64,000 bases of DNA, from positions 7,825,763 to 7,889,762 of the forward strand of contig JAZBQD010000013.1 in the NCBI GenBank assembly GCA_036583965.1, read 5' to 3'. Origin of the DNA: Prunella strophiata (taxonomy: Eukaryota; Chordata; Aves; Passeriformes; Prunellidae). The first letter of the stretch is position 1. Each line of letters starts with the position of its first letter. Both the position numbers and the translations under genes were made by a program. Below are positions 24,411-37,029 of the stretch, piece by piece. A model generated the notes under the pieces. That model was not told the DNA's origin. It saw nothing but the letters and a program-made list of their open reading frames with translations, and made no database searches.

Positions 24411-25489
24411 GCTCTGGGGCTCATGAAGTTTAAAAACAGGACACTAAGTGAGAGACAGTAGTGCTGAAATGGGCAGTGAGGGCAGGTTAAGCTCCTGAGC
24501 TGCTGCCCAGCCTTGCCTGCACAGCTCAGGTCAAGGGCAGGAGTCAGCTCAAGCTCTCACCTCTGGACTGATCCCAAAGCCTGGGAGGGGTGGTCCCAGC
24601 CTGGCTGCTGCTGGGCAGAGCTGCTGGTGTCCATGGAGCATGCTGGCAAAAGCAGTGCTCTTCTCTGTGGGATGCTGGTCTGCTTCCAGTGTTTCACAGG
24701 AGATGCTTCCTTCCCTGGGCCTTTTATTCTTCAGGGATTGGCATGACTCATGTCCTCAGAATCCACTTCCAGACAAAGCACACGGGGCACTTATGCAGGA
24801 AATTGTTCCAATTTTTGCCTTGTTTTTTTTGCTGTGTTGATTGTATTCTCTCCAGTGTTGTTTGCTTGCAGAAAGTGAAACACAGTACCTGAGCCTGAGG
24901 GGAAGATATCAAGGACAGAGCTGTCTAATTCCCGTGGGAAGTCAGCTGGATAGCATGCCTTGGAATCCTGCTAATCTTAATGGTCTCTGTGGGTTTACCC
25001 AGAGCTGATGGGATTAGGGTTTGTGCAGATCGTGTTGCTGTGAGCACAGCAGGGGCTTCCTTCACCAATCTACCCCTGCTTTTTGAACCTGCACCCACCC
25101 ACCCCAGTGCATGCTCCCTGAGGAGCCTGCTCTCTCTCTTGGTGAAGGTTCTTCCTCCTTCAGAGAACCTTCTGGGATCAGGGTGAAGAATTCTGAAGCA
25201 GGAAGGGTCATGAAAGCAAACCCCATTTTTTTAAAATAAAGCCCTTTTTGGAGCAGCACTTCTGGTTGAAATCATTTGGGGTCATACCAGTAGCTAGGAC
25301 AAGAGAAGGAATCCTGAATTTTCTTTTTGCCACCACACCCCTCCCTGGTTTTCACTCTGAAGGAAACAGCCTGATTGATGACAGTGTCACAGACCAGCTA
25401 GGACCCTGAGTATCTTGGCACTATTGAAAGAATTCCACAGCATGGAAATAGCATGGAGACTACAGACAGAAAATAGCTTTAGCCTGTCT
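23170..25489. other. Non-coding stretch, nothing recognised
   Basis: CTG-biased filler with a long T run (24382-24409). No exon or repeat family recognised. Confidence 0.6.
24382..24409. repeat. Longest poly-T tract of the window
   Basis: Twenty-eight uninterrupted T. A simple homopolymer, likely length-variable between individuals. Confidence 0.95.
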
Positions 25490-25790
25490 GACCCCTCACC
25501 CCCTGTCTAATTTTCATAGGTATTATTTACTGCTGCAAAATACTACATGCTTAAGTTATAAGCTGGTTTTAAATCAAGGCAATTCCATGGCCATCTGTGG
25601 AACTACATCAATTTACACCTGCTGGCCATCTCAGCCAGTGTTGATATATCTTCTTGGGTTCCATAAAAAATGATTTTTTCAGAAGCTGACTTGTTAGCTA
25701 AAGAAGCAGCAATGATCTTTTAACAACGCTATTAGGCTGCTCAATGCAGCATTTTCATTGATCAATGGCCCTAATGTGGCAGAAGGATGG
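25490..25790. promoter_or_regulatory. Candidate conserved non-coding element with a perfect palindrome
   Basis: An AT-rich complex block. It contains CATTGATCAATG (25756-25767), a perfect 12-bp palindrome made of two facing ATTG/CAAT SOX-like half sites. It also has GGTATTATTTACTGC, TTAAGTTATAAGC and ATCTTTTAACAACGC with a retained CpG. Composition contrasts with both flanks. Regulatory role inferred. Confidence 0.4.
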
Positions 25791-26229
25791 CTCCATTTTT
25801 CCATTACTTCTGTGTATCCAGCCTGGCCAGCCAAGCACTTCTGGTGTGTGGCAAGCACTCCTCATTACCAAAACCTGTTGTTGTAACCTGCTGCAGACTG
25901 GTGTGCCCATGGCAATTGTAGGTTGAGGGTGGAGATTTCCAGTTGTGACTGCATTTGTGCAGGAGCACAGAAGTAAAAGCAGCCATGGTGTGCTGACCCA
26001 CCCAAAAGGGGAAGGAGCTGCTTCCTTCCCCACACATGGGAACCCTTTTGCTTCTGCTGTCTCAAAACAGACAGGGATGAGGAGTGAATTAGGATAGGGA
26101 GGGAAACATTTGCAATAATGTCCCCTTGCCTCACCAGTGAAATGGAAAAATGTTTGGGATAAGTAAAGAAAAGCAGAGTTTTAATGGTTTTGGGCTGCCA
26201 TTTCAGAGGTGATCAGTTCTCAGCAGACA

Positions 26230-26345
26230 GATTGTTTATCCTGTCTGGGCCTCCATTTACACACCAGCTAAATGAGTTTAATAATGGCTCCAGCAAGGCC
26301 CTTATGACACTGTGATGTTCTCAAAGAGCTTTGAGGTCTTCCTTG
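26230..26345 (-). mobile_element. Decayed MIR SINE, reverse orientation
   Basis: The plus strand gives TGTCTGGGCCTCCATTTAC, ACCAGCTAAATGAG, TTTAATAATGGCTCC, then CTGTGATGTTCTC and AAAGAGCTTTGAGGTCTTCC. This follows the reverse-complement MIR order: CTCTGGGCCTCAGTTTCC, ATCTGTAAAATGGGG, ATAATAATAGC, then TGAGGATTAA and AAAGCGCTTTGAG. Five collinear matches make this the clearest MIR copy in the window. Confidence 0.75.
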
Positions 26346-26349
26346 TGAA

Positions 26350-28369
26350 CACACAGCTTGGGAATTAAGTGCTGCTGCCTTACAGCTGCTAAGCCACTTC
26401 TGCCTTTGGCTCCAAGGACTCTCAATTATTTCAAGATGCTGAGATGGGAGTGTGTTCTGGTTCAGTGCAGTGCACATGGACATCAAATATCCCCTTGTGT
26501 CAGAGCAGGAGGTTGTAGACAGCAAGTGTCTCTGGGAGGAGGTACTGCCTATCCTCTCCAGGTACAGATCAGGGAAGCAGCTCTGTGCTTTGGGTTAGAG
26601 CCTGTGATTTGAGAGTAATGAGGCCTTCCACAGTGGCAATGCTTTGTGGTGATGCTGAATTTAATGGACTTCCTTGGGCTCTTTGCACTTTCTTTTTCTG
26701 CAAACATTTCCTCCTCAGCCAGACATTTAGAAAGCAGTGTATGTTTCCTCCACCCCTTTCCTGCTCTGCAAGCATGATTTTTATATGGATTTGATGGGTT
26801 TTGCTTAATGGTTTCTTCATGCTGTTTAAAGGATTTATGTGCCATGGGTTAATACACATTAGTGTTGTCATGGATTTGTACCAAAAGAGCTTTTGTTCTC
26901 AGCCCTGGACTTTAGGAAGCCTCTTTGAGTAGCTCTCAAATGGTCTCCTATATCTTGTTGGCAAACAAGCTCTGCTGGTCAGACCCAGAAGTAACAGCAC
27001 CTTATGGTAATGCTGGGGTGCTGTTATGGGCAGCATGTCCTTAGGTGGGGGCTTCACTCTCCAGTCAGTGAAATGCTGGCAGCCAGCAGTGACTGCAGAG
27101 AAGCCAGGTAACTCAGGAAAGTGAATCTGTGCTTACCAGGTACAGGAGCCAAGTTCTTGAGGCCTCAACCTGTGGTAACATGTCCTTTCTCCAGCAGAGG
27201 GAAGTTGGCTGCCCACTTGCCAGCACATCTTGCAACACTGGCAGACTCCATCTATTTTTCTTCTCTTCATTCTCGTCTTGTTCTTCTTTTTCTTCTCCTC
27301 CCAAATTTTCATCTCTCTGCAGGGAGGAGCATTAACTGGTGTGAGGAGGGCCAGCAACACTCCAAAGGGTGTCCTTCCTTTCACAGCCCTGCCTCAATGC
27401 AGAGGAACATTTGCCTGCAGGTTGGGAGGTGATGTGCAGACCCATTAAGATTTGTCTGTTAGCTCATGACAGCACTTTAAGCTGTTTCTTCTTGTAGAAA
27501 AGGAATATTGAGTGCTGGAGGGACTGAGTGAACCCAAAAGTTACAGATAGCTTTTAGAAAAGCTCCTATCTGTAGGACTCACCCATGGTCTCCTTGCCTG
27601 GGGCAGCAGAGCTGAGATTCTCTTTCCCTGTGCCACCTGCTGACAGATGCAAATGGCAACTGGGTAGAAATAGCCTGGGGAATAGAAATTTTATATTTCT
27701 GCTCCAGATCTTGCAGAAAAGCTTTTGGATGGTGATCAGGGATTAGCTACCCTTATCATCCATCTGTCCTTAGTGCAATAACAAATCAGAGCCTTGCTCT
27801 GACCAGCCTTGTTTGTAAACTGCAGGAGTGGCACTGCTCTGTAGTGGGACAGCCCCAGGGATCCAGATGAAGATGATCTGCTGGAAAGGTGATTGTTGTT
27901 CTTGGTGCCAGAGATACAGCCTGAGCCACTTCAGAGGGGTCCTGTTAGATCCTGTCTTCTTCCACTCTTCTGCCCCTGTCTGCCTGGAGCCATGCCCATG
28001 TCCTGAGTGTGGGACCATCTCCTGTCAGCTGATGCTGATAGTGAGGAGAGGTGGCTTGCTCCAATGATAAATCCATTCAGTGTCTTTTGGGTTATTTTAT
28101 TTTTAAATTAAAGGATGCAAGACTATATCTCCAAAGCTTCCCCAAATTTTACCTGTAACTCCTCTTCACATGCTCTGCAGAGGAACCTGTGAAACTGGGT
28201 CCTCCTCTCCCAGACCAAGAGGTCATTCATGGTCTAATTTTGCAGCCTGGCTCAGTTAGAAGGTCCAGAGTTCTGGAGATGTGCCATGAAATCAGGAGCC
28301 CCTCTGAAGCCAGAGACTGACCAGGGCTGTGCAAATGGATGGAAAAAGGCTTGCAAAGTGGAGACAGTT
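26350..28369. other. Non-coding stretch, nothing recognised
   Basis: Filler with a T/C-rich tract at 27255-27310. A sequence CTCCAGCAGAGGGAA (27190-27204) is one base off the CTCF core, but such near-matches are common. No gene recognised. Confidence 0.6.
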
Positions 28370-28560
28370 TCTAGACAAAGGCGGCATGCAGTAATCCCTG
28401 AAGAGTAAATGGAAAACAGATTACGTTTGTTCTCAGATCTGTTCAATAATGGAGCAGCAGGCAGCTGCTGGCCTCCCTCCCCAGGGTCCCTGGCAGGAGC
28501 AGACAGCCACTACATTATTAATTGTCTGCTGCTGGCAGTCCAGCGGGACGCAGCGGGGCT
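28370..28560. promoter_or_regulatory. Candidate conserved non-coding element
   Basis: Contains AAAGGCGGCATGCAGTAATCC, CAGATTACGTTTGTTC, ACATTATTAATTGTCTGC and CAGCGGGACGCAGCGGGGC. It combines homeodomain-type ATTA words with five retained CpGs. A 165-172 codon open frame runs through it without recognisable domains and with many Cys/Ser/His, so I do not call it coding. Confidence 0.35.
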
Positions 28561-28814
28561 TCTGGAGAGGAGCCTGGTGCTTTGGGAAGCAGCCCCTTCC
28601 TCCTGCCTCCAGGGCTCTTTTCATAAATGTCTCTCTTCCCCTGAACACTCCTCCTCATGGCATGGTGTCCACGTGGCTGTGGTCACAAGCCCTGCTGCAG
28701 CCACAAGGCAGGGAGTTCACCCAGGGTTCTTCATTCACTGTGGCACCTCCCCTGCTCTGGGCATCAGCTGCCACAGCCACAGTGAAAGGCACTGGGCAAA
28801 GCCAAGGCTTTGTG

Positions 28815-28852
28815 TGGGGGAAACTGAGGCACAGTTATGCTGTCACACAGAT
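28815..28852 (+). mobile_element. Possible short MIR core
   Basis: GGGGGAAACTGAGGCACAG is an almost exact piece of the MIR core, followed by TGCTGTCACACAG, which could be the CAAGGTCACACAG word after a deletion. Only about 38 bases, so the assignment is tentative. Confidence 0.4.
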
Positions 28853-29671
28853 ACAAACACCATGGATTTGCAACACACATCTTCTCATAGTATTTCTTCA
28901 TGTTAGAGCTTGTCCTGGTCATTGGGAGGAAATCTGGGGATGGTCACTGTCACAGGTGATTTTTTAGCAGGGATACTCCAATTCCCTTTTTTTTTTTTCC
29001 AGTGTTCCAGTTTTAAACTGGGAAGCATTTTCCTGCTCATGACTCCAGGCCTTTGTTGGCCTATAGAGCTCTTTCTTGGGCCACTGTTTTTATTCTTGTC
29101 ACCAAGCTTTTCTGCTTCATCTTTTGCTCCCATGCTCAAAATTTAGTCAACCACTTTGGCTGCACAGGTGATTCTTGGGCTGACCTGCAATGTGGTTGTA
29201 TCTTGGGTGAAGGACAATTTATTCCAAATCTCCTGTCTGTAATGAGAATTAATTGCTTTATCTGTTTGTCTTGAAACAATCCCTGCTGATCTTCCAGCCA
29301 AGGAGTGTGCCTTGGCCTCTGCCCTGACCTTTGTGGGAGCACTGGGGGCTCACCTGATTTAAAAGCTTGTTTTGACCAAGTACATAAGTCACACAGGGGA
29401 GTCTGTGACCCCAAATGGAGCTTAATTATTGAATTAGAGGTCAAAACACACATTTGGTGACTTTCACATTGTGCTCCCCCCCAAAAAGAAAAAGCTTTAC
29501 TAGGAGACATACAAACAGAACAATGAAAAATTATTGTAGAAACTGGGAGTGTTCTTTGGCTTTTTCTTTTCTTATGTCCCTTTCTGCTTATGCACAGTCC
29601 CTGAGCTGATAACAGTGGTGTATTTGTGTGAAGAATTCCTAATTTCCCTTCCTGCTACTGCTTTCTTTTCC

Positions 29672-29690
29672 TTTTTTTTTTTTTTTTTTT
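29672..29690. repeat. Poly-T tract
   Basis: About 19 consecutive T followed by AATTTG. Simple repeat. Confidence 0.9.
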
Positions 29691-30015
29691 AATTTGTACT
29701 TTTTCAATATAATATCGCCTCACAGTGGCTTGCTTGATAATTTTTGTATGAAATTCTGGAAGGTGCCTCCTGTGAAAGCTGGCCTTCTTTCAAGAAACTG
29801 CCTTGTTCTGGTCTTTTTGTTTATTTTGTTTATGTTTTTTAAAAGTGAAACCAACAAAAGGAAATGTTATCTTTTCCTCTAGCTCTTGGTGTAATTGGAA
29901 TGTTGCTGTGCTCATAGTAGGGATGTGGACTGCCTTGGATTACAACTATACCCACGTGTATTTTTGGCTGCTTCTCACCTTAGCAGTAGCTCACATTTAG
30001 AAAACCACCCATGGA

Positions 30016-30036
30016 TTTTTTTTTTTTTTTTTTTTT
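30016..30036. repeat. Poly-T tract
   Basis: Twenty-one consecutive T followed by CCAGCTGG. It resembles a polypyrimidine tract plus AG, but no coding frame with a recognisable product follows. Confidence 0.9.
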
Positions 30037-33000
30037 CCAGCTGGAAAAGAATAGTTTTCTTCTTCTGTCTTTTAAAATTGAGAATGTTTTCCCTCTGGAC
30101 AGGGATTTTCTTTCATCATTGTGCTCCTCTCTCATCATGAAGTGACAGAACATATCCTGCAGCCAGAGGGGGATCTGTTGGAATGGAAAGGGAGGCAGTC
30201 AGGCTCATTTGTTGGAAGGGGAAAGAGGATCACTGATCCACAAGGATGCTTGTGTGCCTGAAAGAGGTGTGCAAACCCATCAATGTCCCTGAACCTGAAG
30301 GCTGGATGATCCACACTCCTTTTTATTCTTACTGGAAGGGTGCAGAGTAGAGAAATAGAAGTCAGAGCAGTTGCACCCACTGAACAAAAATAATCTGCTG
30401 TTCTGATAAGCACTGCATTAATGATATGATAAGAAAGCAGGGGCCACTCAATATTTTCAGCTCTGCTCCCACCCTGGACAAATTACTGGGCCCAAGCAGG
30501 GACTTCTTATGAGCAAAAGAGATTTTTCACACAGCTCCCAGTCAACCCAGTGATGGGGAAGGGAAGAAGGAGGCAGCTCAAATGCTGAGCCTAGTGCTGT
30601 GCATCTCTAGGGACAAACAGTTAAATGGAGATATGAGGGCTTGCCTTGCTTCACAAGGAAATAGTCTCTTTTATGTGTATCTTGCCTGTGTTGATATTTG
30701 AAAGCTATTTTGGGCCACAACAGCAAATTTAATCCACAGTTTGTTCTCTCTCTAAAGTATTGTACCGTAAAAACTCAGATCAATTTTGACAGCTCCAACT
30801 ATTTAGATTGGAGAGGAAAGCCAAACAATGAATCACTCTGAATATTTACAGTTGAATTCATCCCAGGGTACCTGTACCCACCTCACTGAAATGAAAGCAT
30901 TATTTGAGAGATGAGCAGAGGCTTGGAGGCTCCCAGCTGTTTTCCCAGCTTGCATGGAGTGCTGTATCCAGGGCTGATGGTGCAGAGGGGTTGGTGAGTT
31001 CAGAGTGCTCCACACACTCTCTTTGGGAGGCTTGGGGTTTTATGCTGCACTTGATCTGCTGAGAAAAAAAGCACTTGAACCAGAGTAAATATAGCTTTCT
31101 CACTTCCCTGGAGCTGGCTGAAAATGTGGGAAAGTTGTGTTCACAAATAATTACACAGAAGTCAATTTTCAACGGTCCACAGGAAAAAAAAAAAAAGTCA
31201 CAACGAGCAAAGCCCTCACAGTAAGTTATTGAATGAATTCTCTTGGATATCTTATCATGTTATAGCCTGTGGCTATGACTTGATATGCAGGGATCAGTGT
31301 TCAATTCTCAGCTCTGGTCCCTTCATCCTGTGGTCTTTACCCAGGGTGCTCCATTTCCCTCCTGTCTCAGCTGGAAAATCTCTTCTCAGGTTTTTGCCTG
31401 TTGCCCATCACTGCAGCATCTTCCCCATTAAATTGATGGCAATTGAAAAGTCCTTTGCAGCTTTTATGGGCTTCATAATGCTTCCTCACAGGGAACTCAA
31501 CAGTCTATATTGGCTATCACTGTCATCCTCTGAAATATTGCTGTCATTCACATATCTAAGGTCCCCAGTCCCAGAGGGGCTGCAGCCACTGTGCTAACTA
31601 CAAATAAGTGCAGGGATTGCTTTGCTGCTCAAATGCAGCTGTGTCCTGAGTGCAGAGCAGGAGCTGCATGGCCAAGTTACCAGCAAACAGCTTTTTGCTC
31701 ATTTCTTGGAGGAGGTGACCAGCTATTGGCCAGAGACAGGAGGAACAATTCCTCTTACAGGCTTTCCACCCCTAATGAGAGCAGGATATGGTGATGTGCT
31801 GATTTTTGGCCAGGCTCTCAGGGCTGTATTAGGTGTTGTACCTCTAATTAGGTGTTAGGTGTTGTGCTTTGCTGTGTGAATTTTTTCCCCTCCTCATTTT
31901 TCTGCTTCTGTTTCCTCTCCCAGCCTGTCCCTGTGTGAGCCTCTTTGGGGTTATCTCTGTTTGTGTCCATCAGTGTCTCAGTGTGGCTCTCTGAGGTCCC
32001 TGATACCTGAGTACTTCTAAGCCCTGGCTTGAAACAGTTGTGTAAGATCTTTCCAACTCCTCTCCTGTGTGGCTGAAGGCACATCTGCCCACAAAGCAGG
32101 GATTAGAATGGTTAAACTGTGAGCAGACAGACTGAGGGATGGACAATAGCAGCAGAGCTCCTGGTGTGCTTTTCCCTTAATCCAGTGCCTGCCTGCAGAT
32201 GCCATGGATAGCACAGGCAGGACAAGGGGGAGCTCAGCACTGTGAGGGAGAGGGAGGGTGGCAGCTCAGATGAAAGGGAAGGTGGGGGGGAACCCCTGAA
32301 AGCATGGCTGAATTACTGCTCTGCTTATTCTGCACTCTTTATGTGGGGAGAGGGACTTGTTCAGCTTCCTGGTGTTGGTGGTTTATAGGAGCTCAAGTCT
32401 CACCTCTGCTCTAAAGTGCCAGAAGGGAGACATATACACGTTACCAGGAAATCATAAAAAGCTCCAATAAAGGTCCTGTCTCTCACACACTGAGGGGGGT
32501 GGGAGTGAGGGGAAGCATCAAGGCACTGTGGGCTGAACAGGGCTGAAGGGCTTGGGATGGGGAACAGGCAGGGAGTGATCCCACTCTGCAGACAGAGGCT
32601 CTGTGGCAGTGCCAGCTGGAGGGTCAGGCTCATTGGAAGCAGTTTTAGGGATGCTGGGGGTGGATGTTGCCCAGCTGAATCCCTCCCTGGGCAGGGAATG
32701 CCCCATGCCAACCACTGTGACAGCTGAGTGTGGAGGCAGTGGGATGTGGATGCAGCCTTCTGCTTCTCCTGTTTTTCAGGCTTGGAGCATCCCCTCTCCT
32801 TCTAACAGGTTTGGGGTGGTGGGGAGAGAGTCCTCTTGTCTGTCACAGCCTCAGCAAAGACAGCAAGTGAGCCTGGGGCTCCATGGCAGAAGCTGGTCCC
32901 CTTTCACCTTTCCAGTGCTGCATTCATGGGGATCTCATGTGCTTTCCTGTGCCCTCCCAAAGGCAGCTGGAGAGAGGCAGAGAAGGGACAGACTTATCAC

Positions 33001-33224
33001 TGTCCCTGGGAGCCTTCCAGGCAGCACTGAAATTGTGCACATGCCATCAGCAAAGGGCTGATTGCCTGGAGCAGGGCAGGAGCAGTCCCGTGGATGGATG
33101 TCCCCATGTCACTGTGCCTTGCAGGGTGGCACAGCTCCCTCACAATCTCACTGTGCCAGGCAGCTCCTCTGGGCAGTGCTCACTGCTGCTGGCATTGCAT
33201 CCAGGGAAGAGCCCTGCTGTGTGG

Positions 33225-33320
33225 AGAGTAAACAAAATGCTTAATTTACAGCCATTGATTGATCGTGCTGTTTGCTGAAATGATATTACACTTGGCTGCA
33301 AACTGCTTTTCATCCTCTGA
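33225..33320. promoter_or_regulatory. Candidate conserved element with PBX/HOX-like site
   Basis: A short block with AAAATGCTTAATTTACAG, TGATTGAT (33256-33263, the shape of a PBX-HOX composite site) and ATGATATTACACTTGG. It keeps one CpG beside the TGATTGAT. Regulatory role inferred. Confidence 0.35.
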
Positions 33321-33879
33321 TAGTGAGCTCCCAGCACAACAGTGCTGCAGAAGCTTTTGCTGCCCACCAAGAGCAATGCCAGCAGGAGGCTGGGAAATGC
33401 CAGCTGCAGCTGGAGAGGAGGGGTCACAGCCTCAGCTGGCACGAGCCAGGGTAGCACTGCACCAGCTGGCATTGCCCACGCCTGGTGGGCAGCACTGGAG
33501 GGGTCTGGTCCTTGCACTAGCACAATACACTTGCAGGCTGTGGACTGAGAAATTTCAGCTTAACTCCTTTCTGTTGATGGATATTGAGGGAAAAGAATTG
33601 TCCTAAATGCAAAGAAACCTGGAGGAAAAGGCATTTGTGTTTCTTTTGTTCAGTACAGGTTCTCTCTTTAAGGTTCACCTGCTTAGTCCATGCCTGTTCC
33701 TTATTATGAATTTCCAGTTTAGCCTGTCTATCATTGAGGGAAAGACTCAATTTTTTGTTTCTAGTGCCCTCATCATGGTGGAATCCTAAACCTCTCATCC
33801 ACCCTGTGCAAACAAATTAAATAAAGAAAAAAACCAACCCACTGTGTGTGGTTGGTGATCAAAGGTAGGGAGCTTGCAG
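33321..33879. other. Non-coding stretch, nothing recognised
   Basis: CAG/CTG-rich filler. It includes a small hairpin-like ACCAACC ... GGTTGGT pair (33833-33839 and 33850-33856). No gene. Confidence 0.6.
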
Positions 33880-34020
33880 CCCAACAGGCATTTAAAACAA
33901 CAATTGAAATTCTCATTGATCTTTTATCATTGCTGGCTGAGCCTGCCAGCTCTCTGGAAAGCTGTGGTCTGTGTATTACATTTATTGTGGCTCCATTTGT
34001 GACAGCTTCTTGGAGAGAGG
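33880..34020. promoter_or_regulatory. Candidate conserved non-coding element
   Basis: Contains AACAACAATTGAAATTCTC, TTGATCTTTTATCATTGC and TGTATTACATTTATTGTGG, separated by a GCTGAGCCTGCCAGC segment. The complex AT-rich words include CAATTG and ATTGTG (SOX-like). Weakly supported. Confidence 0.3.
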
Positions 34021-35749
34021 CAGGGAACTCGTGGGGCAAACACTGGATGGTGGCCAGAGGAAGGCAACACACACCAGGAAGATGCTACAACTCATTCAGT
34101 GTAATTGTAGTGGCAGAAAAGCAGTGGTGGTGGGAGAAAAGCTTGCTGAGGTGGGTGATGAGAGATGACTTGGCAAACAAGGTCCAATTTGGAGGCTGCT
34201 TCTTCTCCCCCTCCCTGTGTGGGCATTGCCCAGGTGTGTGGATCTCTGAAATGTGCTCTTGTGTGACATGATGGATTTGCCATGAATGGCTCTGTAATGG
34301 GATACCTTGGAGAAAAATGGCATTATCCTTTGAAGCACTCAAGGCTGGATTGCTCAGGGGAAGCCCTTGAGCTGCAGCTGCACTCAGTGAGCATCCCCCA
34401 GGCAGGTGGGCAGAGTTTACCCTCCTGTGAGTGAAACTGGGGGCTTGGCCAGTCAGAACCCCCTGCCAGCAGTGCAAACTGCTGACAGCTCAGTGCCAAC
34501 AACCCCAGGCCAGGGGTAGCTGTGTTCTGCTGCCTTTTTATGGGTCTGGGCTTCACCCAGGAACTGATGGAGAATAACACCTGAGCATCAGGGTGTCCTT
34601 GGTGAGTGGAGGGGGGCTGCAGGGCAGGCAGACCCTTCCCTTGCTGCCTGCCTGTTGCCTGCAGCCTGCACACTGTGCTGAATCCACGTGTGGGTGGATT
34701 TATCACCAGGACAGGATGCTGCCTTGGCATTTAGTCCTGCAAACCTCAGCTAGATAAATTACCTCATTGCCCAGCCCTGTCGGTGCTGCTGGGGGAGCAG
34801 GGAGGCAGCAAATGTCTCCTTGCCTGTCAGGAAGGGCTGCTGGGAGCCAGCCCCAGCAGCACTCCAGCAAGCTGCTGTCCCCTGGATGCCTTTCCCTCCC
34901 TGGGAGGCAGGTTCATTAGGTGGAGGAGCTCTGTGGCAGCAGGGAGCCTGGCTGCTGCTGCAGGGAGAGGATTGCCTGGCACTGGGCTGCTCTGTGCAGG
35001 CTGCTGCTCTTAAATCTCTGCCCTGTTAAACGGGGTTGGCTTGTCTGAGAGCAGGCAAAATGCCCTCCCAGCACATGGGCATTAGTGAGAGAGGCTGAGG
35101 CTGCCAAGACATCATTGCTGATCATTAAGTGTGTTTATAAAGGCAAGGCCAGCAGCCAGGCAGGCCCTACTGATCCAGCCCTGCTGCTGCAGCAGAGCCA
35201 GTGGCAGGGGATGCAGCCTGGGCACTTCTTCCCCCAGCTAGATTAATTTATAAACTGAAAGAGCCTGATGTGAGTCAGGTCTGAGCACTGGCTATGCTGG
35301 CAGCATTCCCCACTGAGCTCCTGGAGAGTGCTGGCCACCACCAGAGCAGGGACAAGGTCCTGGTGCCCTCACAGGGGACAAGGCTGCACTCCCAGCATCA
35401 GTGCCACGGCACAGGGCAGCAGAGAGCTGCCTTTAGCCAGTGCACAGATCCTCTGCCTGCCCACTGAGATGTGCAAAGTGCAAAGTTATTTCTTATCTCT
35501 TTGCAAAAAGGCAGGAAAAAGCACTTGTTTCCCTCTGTGCCTGGCAATGGAAATGAAAAGCTCCTTGGTGAGCAGGCAGCGTGGCTCTGTGCTAACATCT
35601 GGGAGTGATGGATGGCACTCACAGAAAAGGTGTCACAACCCATCACATGCCTGAGTCGTGACAACAAAGGGGCTGTTCTTCCATGCCTGTCTTCTCTGCT
35701 CTGGCAGTGCTTGCACACATCCTTCCTGAGGTTGAGATCATTCATGCTG
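34021..35749. other. Non-coding stretch, nothing recognised
   Basis: GC-richer CTG/CAG-biased filler with many short overlapping ORFs. No recognisable exon or repeat. Confidence 0.6.
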
Positions 35750-35960
35750 GAATAACTTATAAAGCATCAGCGTACCGCTGGGATTTCAACTTCTCTTTCT
35801 CTGCAGCCTTAAAAGGAAGGAGCTAAAGGCAGGATACACAAACTGATGAAAATTACTGATTTTATTCACTATTTTTACCACACTTTTTCCCCAGAATAAA
35901 ATTGTATCTGGGTGATTTAATAATCTTGAAGTATTCTGGGCGGGGATGCAGAGCTGAAAT
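35750..35960. promoter_or_regulatory. Candidate element with short CpG palindrome
   Basis: Includes CAGCGTACCGCTG (35768-35780), a 5-bp stem CAGCG/CGCTG around TAC with two retained CpGs. AT-rich sequence follows (ACTGATTTTATTCACTAT, GGGTGATTTAATAATC). CNE-like but unproven. Confidence 0.3.
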
Positions 35961-37029
35961 GCAGTCAGCACTCAGCACTTTAGAGAACTGAGCTGTATTT
36001 CTGGTGCCTAGGGACTGCTTTAGGATTGTAACTTTAGCTGATTAGACAACTGGCTCCAACACATTGCTCCTACCTCATTTTCTCCACATTTTTCATAGCA
36101 ATTTTTTTTTTCTGCAAGCAATGTAGTGTAAGCAGGTTGCATTCTCCTGGTTTCCATGAAGTGAACTTGCAGAAATGAGACTGGAGCACAGGGATCTTTC
36201 CCCATCCCCACCTGAGCAGTCAAGGGGGACAGTATTGACATTTGGGGGTGGAATGGGGCCAAACATCTTTCCTGGCCAAGTGAATTTCTTCTGGTAGAGC
36301 CTTGTGGGATGCCAGGATCTAACTAAAGCTTCAGATCTCCTAATTTGTGTTAAAAGAAATAGAAAAAAAATCAACTCAGAGACTGGTGTCTCTTGGGCTG
36401 AGCTGGATGGTAGATTTTGGGCAAGTGGGCTAGCAAGTCAGGAATCCAAGAGAGGTGACCAGCCCAAGTTCATGGGCTCCCAGCCCAAACCCAAGCTGTC
36501 ATTTCCTCTTTCCTCTTGCAAGTGCTGTGTCCTGTCACTGCCTCAGCTGCTGAGCTGTGTTAAATGCTGCTGCTTCAGAGTGAATGGCTTGGCCTCTGCA
36601 GGGGGCAGGTAAAATATATGTTCTTCAAGAGATACTTGCTGCCAGCCACCTTCCCTGAAGGTGGCCATTTGTTATTATCCCAGGAAGGTGAAGGATGTGC
36701 TGCTGAGGGATGTAATTCACCCCAGCAGAAGCCTCCTGCCAGAGCCCTCATCCCTGTGCTGTGGCACAGGAACAAGCACAGCCCTTGCTGTAAATTAGGG
36801 CTGAACCCTCAGCCCCTTCTGGGTGGCATCAAAACAGAGCAGTGCTGGCACTGGCTGAGGGGATTGGAACCAGGGGTGTGCCTCAATCTGCCTGGCATGG
36901 CTGGTTCTCAGAGCCACCTTGTCAGGGTGATGGCAACTGAAAACCTTAAGGGCAGGTTTCATTGGGATGGCTGTTCCTGCATGTCTGAATTGCATTTCAA
37001 AGTGGCTTAAGTGAAGGACTAATGTCAGC
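35961..37029. other. Non-coding stretch, nothing recognised
   Basis: Filler with an open frame of 148 codons at 36564-37010 that carries no recognisable domain and is overlapped on the other strand. Not called coding. Confidence 0.6.

Larger units (their letters stand above)
28860..33224. other. Non-coding stretch, nothing firmly recognised
   Basis: CpG-poor filler with homopolymers (T at 29672-29690 and 30016-30036, A at 31184-31196). A small AT-rich block at 30750-30860 (GTATTGTACCGTAAAAAC, AATGAATCACTCTGAATA) has a CNE-like look but is too weak to list alone. No exon is recognised. Confidence 0.6.

Noticed and set aside
27190..27204. CTCCAGCAGAGGGAA as a CTCF site
   Set aside because: One mismatch in the core and placed in ordinary filler. 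A similar word occurs near 61679. Common by chance.
28409..28967. Two overlapping 165-172 codon frames on the plus strand
   Set aside because: They overlap each other out of frame and are rich in Cys, Ser and His with no recognisable motif. Part of the region looks like a CNE instead.
33833..33856. ACCAACC/GGTTGGT hairpin
   Set aside because: Seven-base stem with a GT-rich loop. Too short to support a functional RNA.
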